Shown piece by piece: positions 13,601 through 24,449 of a stretch of DNA of 64,000 nucleotides. The translations under genes were made by a program, and so were the position numbers. The stretch lies in assembly GCA_022836615.1 (NCBI GenBank), contig MU405217.1:372001-436000 (forward strand), written 5' to 3'. Below the pieces are notes generated by a model. The model was not told where the DNA came from. It worked only from the letters and a program-made list of their open reading frames with translations, and made no database searches. Each line of letters begins with the position of its first letter. Position 1 is the stretch's first letter. Source of the DNA: Annulohypoxylon bovei var. microspora. Its lineage: Eukaryota > Ascomycota > Sordariomycetes > Xylariales > Hypoxylaceae.

Positions 13601-14090
13601 GAGTAAACAAGCGGCAGTCGGTCTATTTGTCTGCCGGCCTCACCTTCGGCGACGGGGATGGCATCCCGTCTTTTTTCGGAACAAATACTACATACTTACC
13701 TAGGTACGAATACCACCTGAATAATAAACTTCGCCCACAGCACAGGGATGCTGAGACTTGCGTCACCATTAGTACGCATCGATTCCTTCTCGGCCTTCTA
13801 CACATTCATTTTGCCGGTAGTTCGGCTTCGCGGTCCATGACGTATTAGGAAGGCATGGCACCGACGCCGTCCTTAAATCCGTAGCCGGGGGTCCGAAAAT
13901 ACTCAACACCTACACCGCCACATTCGGCCTCTGCCTCGGGGCCGGCGGGCAAAATACCCACATATGAAGTGGGTTAAAACACGCTCTTTTAACAGGCACA
14001 GCGCTTCTCATGTAACAATTTCTGACTTTTACGCAGCGCTTTAAACAGAGCCACTGGACCTTCAATGGTTATTGCAATATTTTCCAAGAA
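10667..14090. other. Gene-poor region with a G15 run
   Basis: No credible gene was seen. There is a 15-nt G homopolymer at 13317-13331 and scattered TAGGTA motifs near 11730 and 13690. The base composition is mixed and no terminal repeats of a mobile element were found. Confidence 0.4.
13317..13331. repeat. G15 homopolymer
   Basis: Fifteen consecutive G on the + strand lie in non-coding DNA. The true length may be affected by sequencing error. Confidence 0.9.
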
Positions 14091-14600
14091 TCATAAGTTG
14101 GATCCTACAAATCCTACTCCTATTTTCCTGGCCGCTAGGTGAAATGGAATCTTATGCACAGTGGAAAACTCGTCGTCATCATACCCAAGGGGATTTAAGC
14201 CATGGAATGCCGAGAGAAGACGTTTGAGTTTCTTGGAGACATCACTGCCTAGTGGTCTAAACAGGGGGCTGTAGGCGATAAATGACAGAAACAAGGAACA
14301 TCCCAGAACCTTTCACTTCATAAATATGGCATGGGGAAAATCAATTTAGGGCTAACAAGTGAAGCAGAAGATACGCCAAAGATTCCTCAGGCTTGCTCCG
14401 GAAAGTCAAGCCATGTATTGCGTGGCACTGCCAGCGGCAGAGTGGCTCTGCAAGAAGCCCTCTTTGACATGGCGATTGAGCACGGAATTACCATCTATGC
14501 ACTATGTGAAACTGAAGGCAGAGTTCAGTAAGACCATGCTTTCAACATCCCAGGACCCCTTCGCATGGGGGACTGTCGCCTGCCCGCGACAACGTTAGGC
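14091..14600 (-). other. Possible ankyrin-protein gene remnant
   Basis: The minus-strand frame at 14294-14091 contains NPLGYDDDEFSTVHKIPFHL. This loosely resembles the FSTxHKIxxGL linker that precedes ankyrin repeats in many fungal proteins. The flanking minus frames are broken by several stops and frame changes, and no ankyrin repeat can be read intact. If real it is a degraded fragment. Plus-strand frames at 14331-14598 are probably chance. Confidence 0.2.
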
Positions 14601-14951
14601 TTAAGCATGAATCAATCCCAGCTACCTATCTAGCCAAATAACCAACTCTATCGCGTACCCACACATATTTAGGGACGATGCAAGCTGGCATGGCTTTTGC
14701 TTCATATGTTTTCATTATAAGATAATGATACTAAACAAGACAGCTATATCCCCTTCCAATACAGTAAGACACGCTTGTTGCCGCCCAGTGTCGAGGTAAG
14801 CGACCAATCAAAAGGCCTACCTTCCCTTTTCCTCCATCCAACACCTAGCTATACTTTAGAGGCTAGCGAAACTGAAATCAAATACACAGAAATTGCACGC
14901 ATATTAACCATATATATCTGTATCCTTTAGTTAAGGATCCTTACCCTACAC

Positions 14952-15833
14952 CTAGTGATGAAACCGGTCCAAAGTGAGTAATTGAGGATCAGCATGTTCT
15001 TGATCCACTGGGCCCTGTGGCTCTTCCCTCGATCTAAACGATGCTGCCAACCTCACTCGTCCCCTTGGCACGAGAGGGCATCTGGCTCCGCAGTCCTTAC
15101 ACCCGGGAGTCACATCGGCAAGGATGTTCAAGCAATCGCACAACCAAAACCGTCCTCCCACTCGAGTATTGAGTTCGTCCCCCGGGTTGTGGCAGCCCGA
15201 CTGGATGCCGCAGTAGACGCAGAACCGGCGTAAATTGACGATCATCTCCTCGTCGAGCGGCGTGGCCCGCAGCAGAGCCTGCAGAGGCTGGTTGCTTGCG
15301 AACATGCCGGCTGGCAGGACCCGGGAGCATGTGTAGCAGCCAAGGTTCGGCGGCTTCGCGCTGTAGTGCTGGAAGAAGTCTCGCTCGGCTCGCAACACAA
15401 AGGAGGCCCTCGTCTCGTAGGGCGCCAGGTGTGGGTCGATCATTCGATGAAGTGCCCGAGACTCTTGGTACAGCCAGAGGAGGTTCTCGTAAGGTATATA
15501 GCCACAGATACGGTCGATGATGTTCTGCGGCAGGAGTTCTAAACGCGTGCCGTCCTTCGGTATGGGTAGTGGCACAGATATGGCATTGAGATACTGCCGT
15601 GCAGTTCCCTTAGAGAGTTGACACGCGAACCACTGTACGCAGTTATCGTCTACCTTTAATGGTGGTCGGATTAATGCTGGTAAAAGTAATGGTTGAGATG
15701 GGATTTGGACAGCTCTAGGTATTTGGTTCGATATAACCTGGAGCCATTGCCGTCGACTATATTGTTCGTTTTTGGACCTATTATATCCAGCCGGGTAATG
15801 CTTGGCCCTCTCCAGTTCAGTTGAGATTGCCAT
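14952..15833 (-). CDS. F-box-type protein with Cys-rich C-terminus
   Basis: The frame gives 293 aa from the first ATG (MAISTELERAKH). The open frame continues upstream to a TTG but without another ATG. Around residues 95-140 the segment LELLPQNIIDRICGYIPYENL matches the Ascomycete F-box pattern, in which LPxEIxxxIxxxL binds Skp1. The C-terminal half carries paired cysteines (CYTC, CVYCGIQSGC, WLCDC, CKDCGARC) as in a common fungal F-box family that may bind zinc. Such proteins are SCF ubiquitin-ligase substrate adaptors of unknown target. No intron is needed. Confidence 0.7.
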   Translation of the reverse strand: MAISTELERAKHYPAGYNRSKNEQYSRRQWLQVISNQIPRAVQIPSQPLLLPALIRPPLKVDDNCVQWFACQLSKGTARQYLNAISVPLPIPKDGTRLELLPQNIIDRICGYIPYENLLWLYQESRALHRMIDPHLAPYETRASFVLRAERDFFQHYSAKPPNLGCYTCSRVLPAGMFASNQPLQALLRATPLDEEMIVNLRRFCVYCGIQSGCHNPGDELNTRVGGRFWLCDCLNILADVTPGCKDCGARCPLVPRGRVRLAASFRSREEPQGPVDQEHADPQLLTLDRFHH

Positions 15834-18191
15834 TTTGATGGCGAAGGGGTTAAAGAAGCAGAGCGCCGCTAATATGGTTATGCACTTCTCGCTAGAAGTA
15901 CCCAAGTAGTGGAAGACAAAGATACAGAAACTAACATGCTATAAAGAGGATTCGTTCACGATGTTCGATCAAAAGAAACATGGCTATATTTATATCCCGT
16001 AAACTTACCTACCTACCTAGGCATCGGGAATAGGAACTTCTCGAATCAATAAGCAGTCCGTGGCCCCCATGCGTTCTCCTCTCGGTGGGAGAAGCCGCAG
16101 AATACCCCGAATAGTCTCCCTAAAACAAAGAAAGTACTATATTCACGCTCAGCTTGGCTGAGACATACTGCAGGGCTATAGGTGCGGCTGCAGCTCCGGC
16201 CCTGCAAATCGTGTATCGCAATATCGAGATACGGCAGATATCGACGCCAGATTCTCTGATGTGTGAATCCCAACACTACTTCGACTAGGATATAACCCTG
16301 GTCTAGCAGCCCTGGTAGTCCTGTAATGAACCGCTTATGGCCACACCCGCAGCGCCATCCCATCATCTGACATACGCCTGTAACCAACTTTCTGGGATTC
16401 TAGGTAGTTACTATGCTTATTTGCTGGCTGCGCGGTGTCGTAGTAGGAGGCTTCGGGGTTAGTACCAGTTCGTGACTAGATGAGGTAGTAACTGCACAAC
16501 ACTTAAGTGCTACGTATTAGATACTGCAGCATGCGTATATAGTATGTCCATGAGAATAGAGTTGCTGATATAATATTATTGGATACTAGTACGTTGACTT
16601 ACATGGTACTTGCTGCAGACACTAGCGGTGTCTTGGTCGACGCGGTTTATACAGGGGATATCCGGGGAGCCTTATATCACTCCATCTAGGTACTCATTTA
16701 TCACATCTGATAAATACCACGCAGATGGGTCGTATTTGACAGACCCTGTTAATGTATACATTCCTAGCTACCTACCCTAGTACCTTGACTGGCTAGAGTG
16801 GGGTGCTCCAAATCGATGACACGAGGCACATACAGTAAAAAGCAAAAGTATATGAACAGTGGGACTAGTAAAGGAATGTGCTTCGGGTACTTTTCGGTAT
16901 GAGAAGCATTAGCTCGTTTACGAAGCGATATGATGCAGTGGAGATACTAGATATACGGTCAACAGGATCGAAATGTGAATGCTCCTTTGGTAACAAGACA
17001 AGGATGCTATAATGTGATATGTGATGGATGGAGTTCGATCGCTGCTCCGGCAACCTGGCTACCTGTTGGGGTCAGTTGACTTTCACGCCACATTGTAAAA
17101 CGAATCGAAGGCTGGAAAAGCCTATTTGGCCGTCTCCTAGGCCTGTCCGAGGTCCTGGAACCCCCCGTGGCTATTGACGTGGCGGCGTTGATTTTCAGCC
17201 CACGTATGAAGCTCAACGGTATTGCTTTTTTTTTTTTGGCCCACATCCCGAAATCTCGGGACGGCCTAATAGTCCCGTCGGGCTGTACCAAGATTCGTGT
17301 GACGAGTAGCAATGCATAGGCATGACTACAAGATGGCTTCTGTGGCAAAGGCAGCCAAGTATTTGGGGGCCATCGTCCCTGGAGGCAAGGCGCCTATCTA
17401 CCAAGCAGCCAAGGTAGTAGCTGGGTAGGTATGTCTCCACCGGTGAAGATGTTAATACAGTTAACCAATTAGCAGAATCTCGGGCCGGTGTGGACCTACG
17501 TATGCATCACCTTTGGGCATGCGGGTGTGACGAAGGCGATGTCCAATTACCAGGGACCGTGGCGCCTGGTCGAATACAAGATTAAGAAACGGCTTGCCGA
17601 CTTTAGCCCAATGTCAGACGTCCCGAGCCGACCGGCCGTATCTGTCATACGTATTTCCCTCACTACCCAGGTACATCAACCAGCCTGGGGATCGATCTTA
17701 ACTTCCTTCAGTCACAATGCTACATATATATCCACTAATAAGCTGGGGTTTCGGGCGGTCAGGGCTGTAGCCACGAGTCGAAATCGATCAATTATCCAGC
17801 GGAGCGGAGTCGATGACATTTGGCAGGGACCCAATGAAAGCCCTATCTTAGATATTGGTCGACGACATTCCCTGGTTGAAACGATCTGATATCTGCACGG
17901 CCCTTCCCGTCTGTACTAGTGCTGACGTAAGAGGATATTTTAGAATGCGACCTGGCAGCATGGTACCGTTTCTTATAGGCAATCATCAGTGGGTGTATGA
18001 TATTGCCATACCTCGATACGGGTGGTCGCATGCAGATTCTACTACCCCCTTTTCCAGAAGTCTCATCATCCTCTCCACAAATCGTATGTCTGTTAGGTAA
18101 ACCGTTGAGTCGCGGCAATCTATTCTAGTTCTAGAACGCGGCTTGATCCCGCAAAGGTGGTTTGGGGGATGGGGATCTAAATGCGAGGCTA
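15834..18191. other. Intergenic, no confident gene
   Basis: One minus-strand frame at 16046-16366 reads protein-like (for example YILVEVVLGF and YLPYLDIAIHDL, then several cysteines). It has no recognised family and no partner exon that I could splice to it. Frames near 17000-17900 look like chance. CTACCTA motifs occur at about 16006 and 16770. Confidence 0.35.
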
Positions 18192-18440
18192 CACCTCTGC
18201 CGGGATGGTAAAACCGTAAATTGGAGCCTTTTACTCCACTGGTGGGGATGTACTCAGCTACTGATATTTGTGTGTAAAGATACCTTTTTTAAGATAAAGT
18301 TATAATTTCCTTACTTACTGTTTACTGGTACTCATTCATATCTTGTAACTTTACATACATTTTATGAGGTGCAATACAAGATGCCCACTGTAGTGGAGTA
18401 AATCGCCCCGTTTTACGGTTTTACCATCCCGGCAGAGGTG
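18192..18440. mobile_element. MITE-like element, TA-flanked, 249 bp
   Basis: The first 29 bases (CACCTCTGCCGGGATGGTAA followed by AACCGTAAA) are repeated exactly as the reverse complement at the right end. Imperfect complementarity continues inward to about 55 bp, with TTTACTCCACT shared. The dinucleotide TA lies directly outside both ends, as expected for a target-site duplication of Tc1/mariner-type (for example Fot1-like) elements. The interior is AT-rich with no coding frame, so the element would be non-autonomous. The intact termini suggest fairly recent insertion. Confidence 0.85.
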
Positions 18441-19307
18441 TAGACTGCGACCTACCTGCCTAGGTAGGCAGCCACATCATATCCCATGTAGCTAGGAATG
18501 CTCGATCTGGACGGAGTGCTACATTCACTGAATTCACGTACGAGATCATGATCGCAAAGTGATCCACCCTTTCAAGGATTCTACATCGTAAAGATTCGCG
18601 TCTAAGCCTTCAACCACCACGGTTCTAATATCCATACGCTGTTCGTTGCTAAACCCGCCCATTTCATCACCCACGATGGCAATTAAGTCCCCAGCTCAGA
18701 TAGGGGCTTCGGCAAGTATGGGGCGATTTGATTCGTGATGAGTACCTATTAGGGGGAGCATACGTATCGGTAGTCTTGGCACAAACTCGAATACATACCT
18801 TAGGTAGGAACCTGCTTAAGAAGTTCTGAATACTGTGTCCAATGGAATTTATGTAGGTGATCAAATCCTTTCAAGGGGGTTAGTATCAGCCAGCGAAAGT
18901 AATGTAAGTTTATTTCCTGGAAGGATTTCCGTGACAGCCAGGAGGCATTTACCTCAAGAGATTTGCAGTGTAATCCAAAAACCATGGTTCGCCCTGAGAT
19001 AATAATTAGTGAAGAGGCAGGCTGTGACGACTGTCTTGAATTCGCCCCGTGCTCATAAATACCTACATACCTCCCACCTATCTGCGTCAACCAAATGATT
19101 GACACACATTGCGAGGTACTCTGATAAAATTGATAGGATGAACATTTCCATAAAATGCTGATGGGGTGGTGTTTAACCTTCGTTGCAACGCTCACCTCTT
19201 GGCTGGGGTAATTCCAACAAGGGTCGATTCCGTTCCCGGCGATGATGGGAATTCAGATGGTTTTCGATAGGTTCTAGTACGTATCAATCAGCCTACATCC
19301 CTTTGAG
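18441..19307. other. Spacer between two MITE-like elements
   Basis: No gene is seen. A palindromic CCTACCTGCCTAGGTAGG motif sits at about 18451. The small frames present on the minus strand have no recognisable content. Confidence 0.4.
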
Positions 19308-19475
19308 TGGCAGTTGTCTGCCGACAGGGTTTAAGAAGTAGAAAAACCGTTCGCATAACTAAGAATCATTCCCAACTAATCATTAATCAGAATTATACTG
19401 TTGTGGGTGTCGGTGAGCTATTACCTGTGCTTAGATGTACTGGGCTTGTTTAACCTTGTCTGCAGACAACTGCCA
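19308..19475. mobile_element. Second MITE-like inverted-repeat element
   Basis: The left end TGGCAGTTGTCTGC...GACA.GGTT.AA.AAG is repeated as the reverse complement at the right end, with 27 of 31 positions identical. Weaker similarity extends about 10 bp further outward on each side. The 168-bp length, AT-rich interior and absence of coding capacity fit a miniature inverted-repeat element of a different family from the one at 18192. A clear target-site duplication could not be assigned, so the exact ends are uncertain. Confidence 0.65.
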
Positions 19476-21187
19476 GTTAAGGAGATAGTCATGTAAGACG
19501 AAGAGGGTTGAAGAATCCGAAAGGTAAATGGTACTTACTGTAAGCCATATTGAGTAGGATGGAGAATAAAGTTGGTGCATAAAGATAAGAAGAAATGGAG
19601 ATTTTTAGAGAAATGAATCGTTGCAGTTGATCTCTAAAGCATTGTAGTTTTCTACATAATATAACTCATGTCAAGTGGAAGTTATTGAAATTGCCTTATT
19701 ACTAGCACTAGCTAGTATCTAGTGTGAAATCATTTGGGGAGGTTTAACAACTCAACCGGGTAGAAGTAAGGACTTCCTTTGCCGTGACTTGATGTTAACC
19801 CCCTACGGACACAAATGTACCTAGGTAAGATAGCTTACTATGCTTCGTCAAAGATTCATTTAACATCAAAGAAAGGAGATAATAACTAATCACGTAATGA
19901 AATAGAAGTTCTTACTTAAAAAACCTTTAGGAAATTATCAATATTTACAGAAAGGAGTGCTATCAGCGCGATGTCAATAGCGCTAATAGGAATCGAACCT
20001 AAACACATAATAATTGATCTCCTACACAGTCGAGCCATACAATTATCACAAAATAAAGTGGACCTGATACCCAATCCCATACGGCTGTAAATACCATATA
20101 TCCCAGGTCTTGTGGGATGATGATGATGATGATGATGATGATATTGTTTACGTCTGGAGGTGTGTATCCATGACGCATAGGACGTACCATAAGGATTGTA
20201 TCCTCCAAACCTGCCCTTAGCACTGTTTCCTAGGTAGGTAACTAAGGGCGCCAGCCCACACGATAGCTAGGTAGCCAGCTGTTTCCAAAAGAAAAACCCC
20301 GAACACACTTCGAAAAACGACTCAGAACCACCCTCCCGTCGCCCAGTATACCCTAAGGAAAAGCCTGACCGGACTAGATAGAGTGTTCCAAAATGTTATC
20401 TTTTCTTCCTGGTTTTGGCCATGACAACAATCAAACACTATGATAAAAAGCTAAGATCATCATATCTACCAATATTAAAGATCCATTTAACAATCTATAA
20501 AACTATAACATATGCTATTAGAAGAGATACTTTAAGTAGTTATGGGTAGAAGTAACACTTTACGTGAACTTGATTGACACATCCACAGCTAGGTATTTAT
20601 TAAGCCTCTCCACAATAAAGACCTGCGATACAACTATCACGATCTAGAAGACTTGTTACGCGCAACATTTGACGCCAATGCCACTTTACAAGGAAGTAGC
20701 TGAATTGAATTTGAGACACTGCATAGGTAGGTAAGTAACCTTAAAGGACTGCCTACCTATTCGCAAGGAAATATTCCGAAGTTATATGAAATTCGCGAAA
20801 TAAAATGCAATATTTCTTTAAACTCCTATAATTTGTGGAAGGTCGTCGAGCGTGCAGTGAGGCCATCTAGGAGATCTGAACCGATTCACCCCTGTTAGGC
20901 ATATCTAAATTTGGCAACGAAGGGCTGAATCGGCGTCCTCTGATTCGCTACCAACAGACAACAAAGTCCCAGAAGCACAACATCGCGGAGTTCGGCGTAC
21001 TTCCATTTCAAGGTATCGGAATACCCATAAGATTTTAGTTAAGACATTGGGCATGTCCAAGAATCTTGGAATTATCGTTTCGTCTCGCTTTCTTTCAAAT
21101 ACTTGTAATATATTTCCTTCTTTATCAAGGGAGGATAGTATGGCATCAAATGCCTTATAGTTCGAATAACTACATATATAGGTAGCG
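19476..21187. other. Intergenic DNA upstream of MFS gene
   Basis: The stretch is purine-rich on the + strand at 19480-19640. It includes a (GAT)9 microsatellite and TAGGTAGG motifs at about 20232 and 20727. The last ~150 bp before 21188 is CT/T-rich and is the likely MFS promoter. No gene was recognised. Confidence 0.45.
20116..20142. repeat. (GAT)9 microsatellite
   Basis: Nine perfect GAT units lie in non-coding DNA. This is simple-sequence repeat only. Confidence 0.95.
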
Positions 21188-22862
21188 ATGGGTGGTGACG
21201 TACAGCACCATCGTGACTCGGACGAGTTTACGGAGTCGTCCCCCCTGCTAACGGATCAGCGGCCTCGACGACCCTCGCATCTCCCGACGTTATCGGTAGC
21301 ATCAATCGCGAGCGTCCACGTTCCGAAAGTCCATAACGGCTGGGCGATCGTGAATCTTCTCTGTATAATCGCATTTACCGCTTCGGCGTCTAGCGGGCTT
21401 ATCAGCATCCCTGTCACGCGAGTCGTGGAAGATGTGGTCTGCAGGCAGCACTACGGCGTCGAGGAGAGCGCCGGCGTCCCAATTGACGAGAAACAATGCA
21501 AGGACGACGGGATTCAGAGCAAAGTGGCATTTGTTATGGCTCTTTCGGGTAGTCTCGATGCCCTCGTCGGGTTTCTCGCTGCGTTCCCCTGGGGTCTCGT
21601 TGCTGACAGGTACGTGTCATCTCTAAGCTTACTAAATTGAACAAATTAGCTGATAGCAGCAGAATCGGACGAAAACCTGTATTCGTCATAGCCCTGTTCG
21701 GAATGGTTTTAAACATCTTCTGGGGAATGACGGTGCTGTATTTCCATACCGTATTCCCGATCGAGTTGATCTGGCTCGGGTCTGCGGGTTACGCGGTTGG
21801 GGGTGGTAGTGCGGTTCTTATCGGGATTATCCTTAGTATGATCACAGACTCGACGACTGAGGAAGAGAGGTTTGTTTTTATGCTCAGTTTGATGATACCG
21901 ATGGCTAATTCGTTCGTAGGGCGGTTGCATTCATGCGTCTTCATGTCGCCAGTTTAGCTGGAAATCTTATCTCACCAGCTGTCTCGTCTTTCATGATGGA
22001 AAAGCTGGGTCCATGGCCACCAATTTGGTCTGCGGTTGTCGTTATAATCGTAGCAGCTGTCACTTTCCTCTTCGTCCCGGAGACGTTGAAGCATCAGAAA
22101 TACCAAGAAGACGCCCAGGAGCTAGAAACAGGAGTTATAGATTCCAAGTCACGAGTGGCTCACGTCATCGCGAGGTTCAAGGAGTCATTATCGATACTCA
22201 AATCTCCATCCCTTATTCTTCTCCTTTTGACATGCCTAGGATCGGCCCCGGTTCTTTATTCCACATTAGCGTTTATGGCCTTATTTGTCTCGAAGAGATA
22301 TGACATTGAATTATCGCAAGCAGGATACATCCAGTCTACGTACGGTATCGCTCAGGTCATCCAAGCACTCGTTTTCCTGCCATGGATCACACGGTATATT
22401 ATGAAGGACACGACGCCTGCGCGGTTCCGAGCGCCCGACGAGCACCACCGCGACCTGTCCCTTGCGCGCTGGTCATTTGGAATCCTGCTGGTCGGAGTGT
22501 TAATCCTTGGTCTATCCCCGAATCTCGTCAGTTTCGTCTTTGGCCTCCTTCTTATGGCCCTAGGTGCTGGTTTCAATAGTCTGACTAGAAGTCTGATGAC
22601 CTTGTACATCGATCCAGAACATCGTTCCCGGCTCTTTAGTCTTGTGGGAATGGTGGAGGTCATCGGGAGCGTGTATGCTCAACCCTTCCTTGCTACGCTC
22701 TTCGCGCTCGGGATGAGACTCGGGGGCGGTTGGATCGGCTTGCCGTATTTCGGGGTATCGGTCCTCGTTGTCGTCACTGGGTCTTTGCTGGGTTTCGTCA
22801 GGGTACCGAAGGAGGCTAGAGATTCATCGTCGACGCATGAGGACGGACACTATGAGGATTAG
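21188..22862 (+). CDS. Major facilitator superfamily transporter
   Basis: Three exons (21188-21609, 21660-21869, 21920-22862) are separated by two 50-bp introns and give about 524 aa. The exon 1/2 join restores the MFS loop 2-3 signature GLVADSRIGRKPVF, and exon 2/3 restores TTEERAVAFMRLHVASLAGN. The N-terminal ~50 residues are polar and cytosolic, containing a TESSPLL acidic/dileucine-like stretch. About 11-12 hydrophobic segments follow (for example LCIIAFTASASSGL, FVIALFGMVLNIFWG, IWSAVVVIIVAAVTFLFVPE). It is a proton-driven transporter of unknown substrate. The intron 1 acceptor is a tandem TAGCAG, so an isoform with one extra Ser is possible. The neighbouring Zn2Cys6 regulator at 24450 might control it, but that is inference. 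Confidence 0.9.
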
Positions 22863-24449
22863 AGTTACGATGTTTATGAAACTAATAGAGTAGATCAGGG
22901 CAACTAGAATGGCTACATCCGTCTACTAGAGGAAAGAGATGTTGAGATTTATAGACATGTTTATAGAATTATAAATTACTTGACTTACCTACCTATCCGA
23001 CAACCGCAACTATGACTTTGACAAGACCTAGGAATATTAACTTGCTGATTGAATAACAGCTCGGAAAAGCCCATAGCCAATAACTAGGTTATTCACACTA
23101 ATGTAGTGTATTTTTATTATAAAGTTGCGTTTTCGCTTTCGAAAAATTCATCGAATAAACCGATAATTATTGGAAGATCTTAGAGTTGTGGTGAAATTTG
23201 AGTGATGTTTCGCATGCAGTAATAGCTATCCCCTGATCCCTTAATTGGTACATATTGCTAGCCCATAATATATGTAAGTTACCTTAATAAGCGACCCAAA
23301 GGATAATCTAGGTGTAATACCTCATTTAACTAACCCACTTAATAATTATGATGAGTTTCACGAAGCAACGTAAGTACTATGTCTTAGATATTTAAACTTA
23401 ACAAGTGTTTGAATAATATAAATTAATGGTAATATAATTCCGCAATACCTTAATAACTCATACGATAGCTTGAAATGTTACAGTGAAACTTATTGAAAAC
23501 TTGAGCGAATAAAGGAATTATAAAGTCTCAATAGGTACTTATGAGGGTTTATTGCATAAGTGAATATTGGGGAAGGACACTTTTTTGTGGGGAAGTTTCA
23601 ATTGAAAGGATGGATCACTTTGAAACTTTTGGCGAAGAACTTCATTTTTTGATTTACATACATACGTGCCAATAGATCTTATCTACTTCCCCTTTATAAT
23701 ATAAAAGCCAAGGCCAATCATTCCTATAATTAGCCCGGCGAATATGGATATCATTAGGGTGTTTGACCACGGTCAATTTATTACCGAGCCTTTTGCCGGC
23801 TTCTGGACTCGTTTTGCCGCGGCAAATTGCAACCACCCTCCCTACATGTATCCTGCTTAGGTCCTGTCCTCGCTCTAGGTATGTATGAGCGTACAGGCTT
23901 CCAAGGTTCCTTGCTTTACATGAATGTTTGTCTTTGTCTGCTGGGCGGCAAGCCCGGAAAATTGACACCTTCATTGACATCCGTACTAGTTTCGGATCCC
24001 CGGATTTTCTTCTGATTTGACGAATTGGCGGCTCTTTGTCGTCAGTTTTATGGCCACCGCCCTCATATTTTATCATGGGACCTGATGGATGGCAAGCTTA
24101 CAAATGCTACCATTGGTCTCTTCCCTCCTTCCCTCCCGACTACTCCGTCAAGGAAATAGCATGGATCCGTCAATCTGTCCTAAGATCCATACCTGTGGTA
24201 TCGACTCCGATGCCGCATTTTGCGCTAGTCCCTGCATTATGCTACTACATGTAATTCAAAAAGACCAGTCCTTGCTTGGTGTACTCTCACAACGGAGTCT
24301 GCCAAGAGCACCTAGATGCCTTTCTGAATAAGGACAATGGAGTATACCCCACAACCCCACGAACTTCTCCAATTCCTGGGGACGGACCTTTCTCCCTTTT
24401 TCTTCCACATCGCTTTCTTATCTTGCCTGGAATTTTCTTGACAGTAACC
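22863..24449. other. AT-rich intergenic, upstream of TF gene
   Basis: From 22960 to about 23650 the DNA is AT-rich with no gene-like frame. From about 24110 to 24440 CT-rich tracts (TCTTCCCTCCTTCCCTCCC, CTTTTTCTTCC) form a likely promoter and leader for the Zn2Cys6 gene. The minus frame at 23654-24076 shows no family resemblance and is treated as chance. Confidence 0.45.

Noticed and set aside
19980..20060. tRNA-like B-box (GGTTCGATTCC, minus strand)
   Set aside because: The T-stem is only 4 bp and no pairing acceptor, D or anticodon arms could be drawn. It may be a chance match or a distant tRNA relic.
23654..24076. 140-codon minus frame upstream of the TF gene
   Set aside because: It has no domain or splice partner and a composition without hydrophobic patterning. 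It overlaps the likely promoter and leader of the Zn2Cys6 gene.
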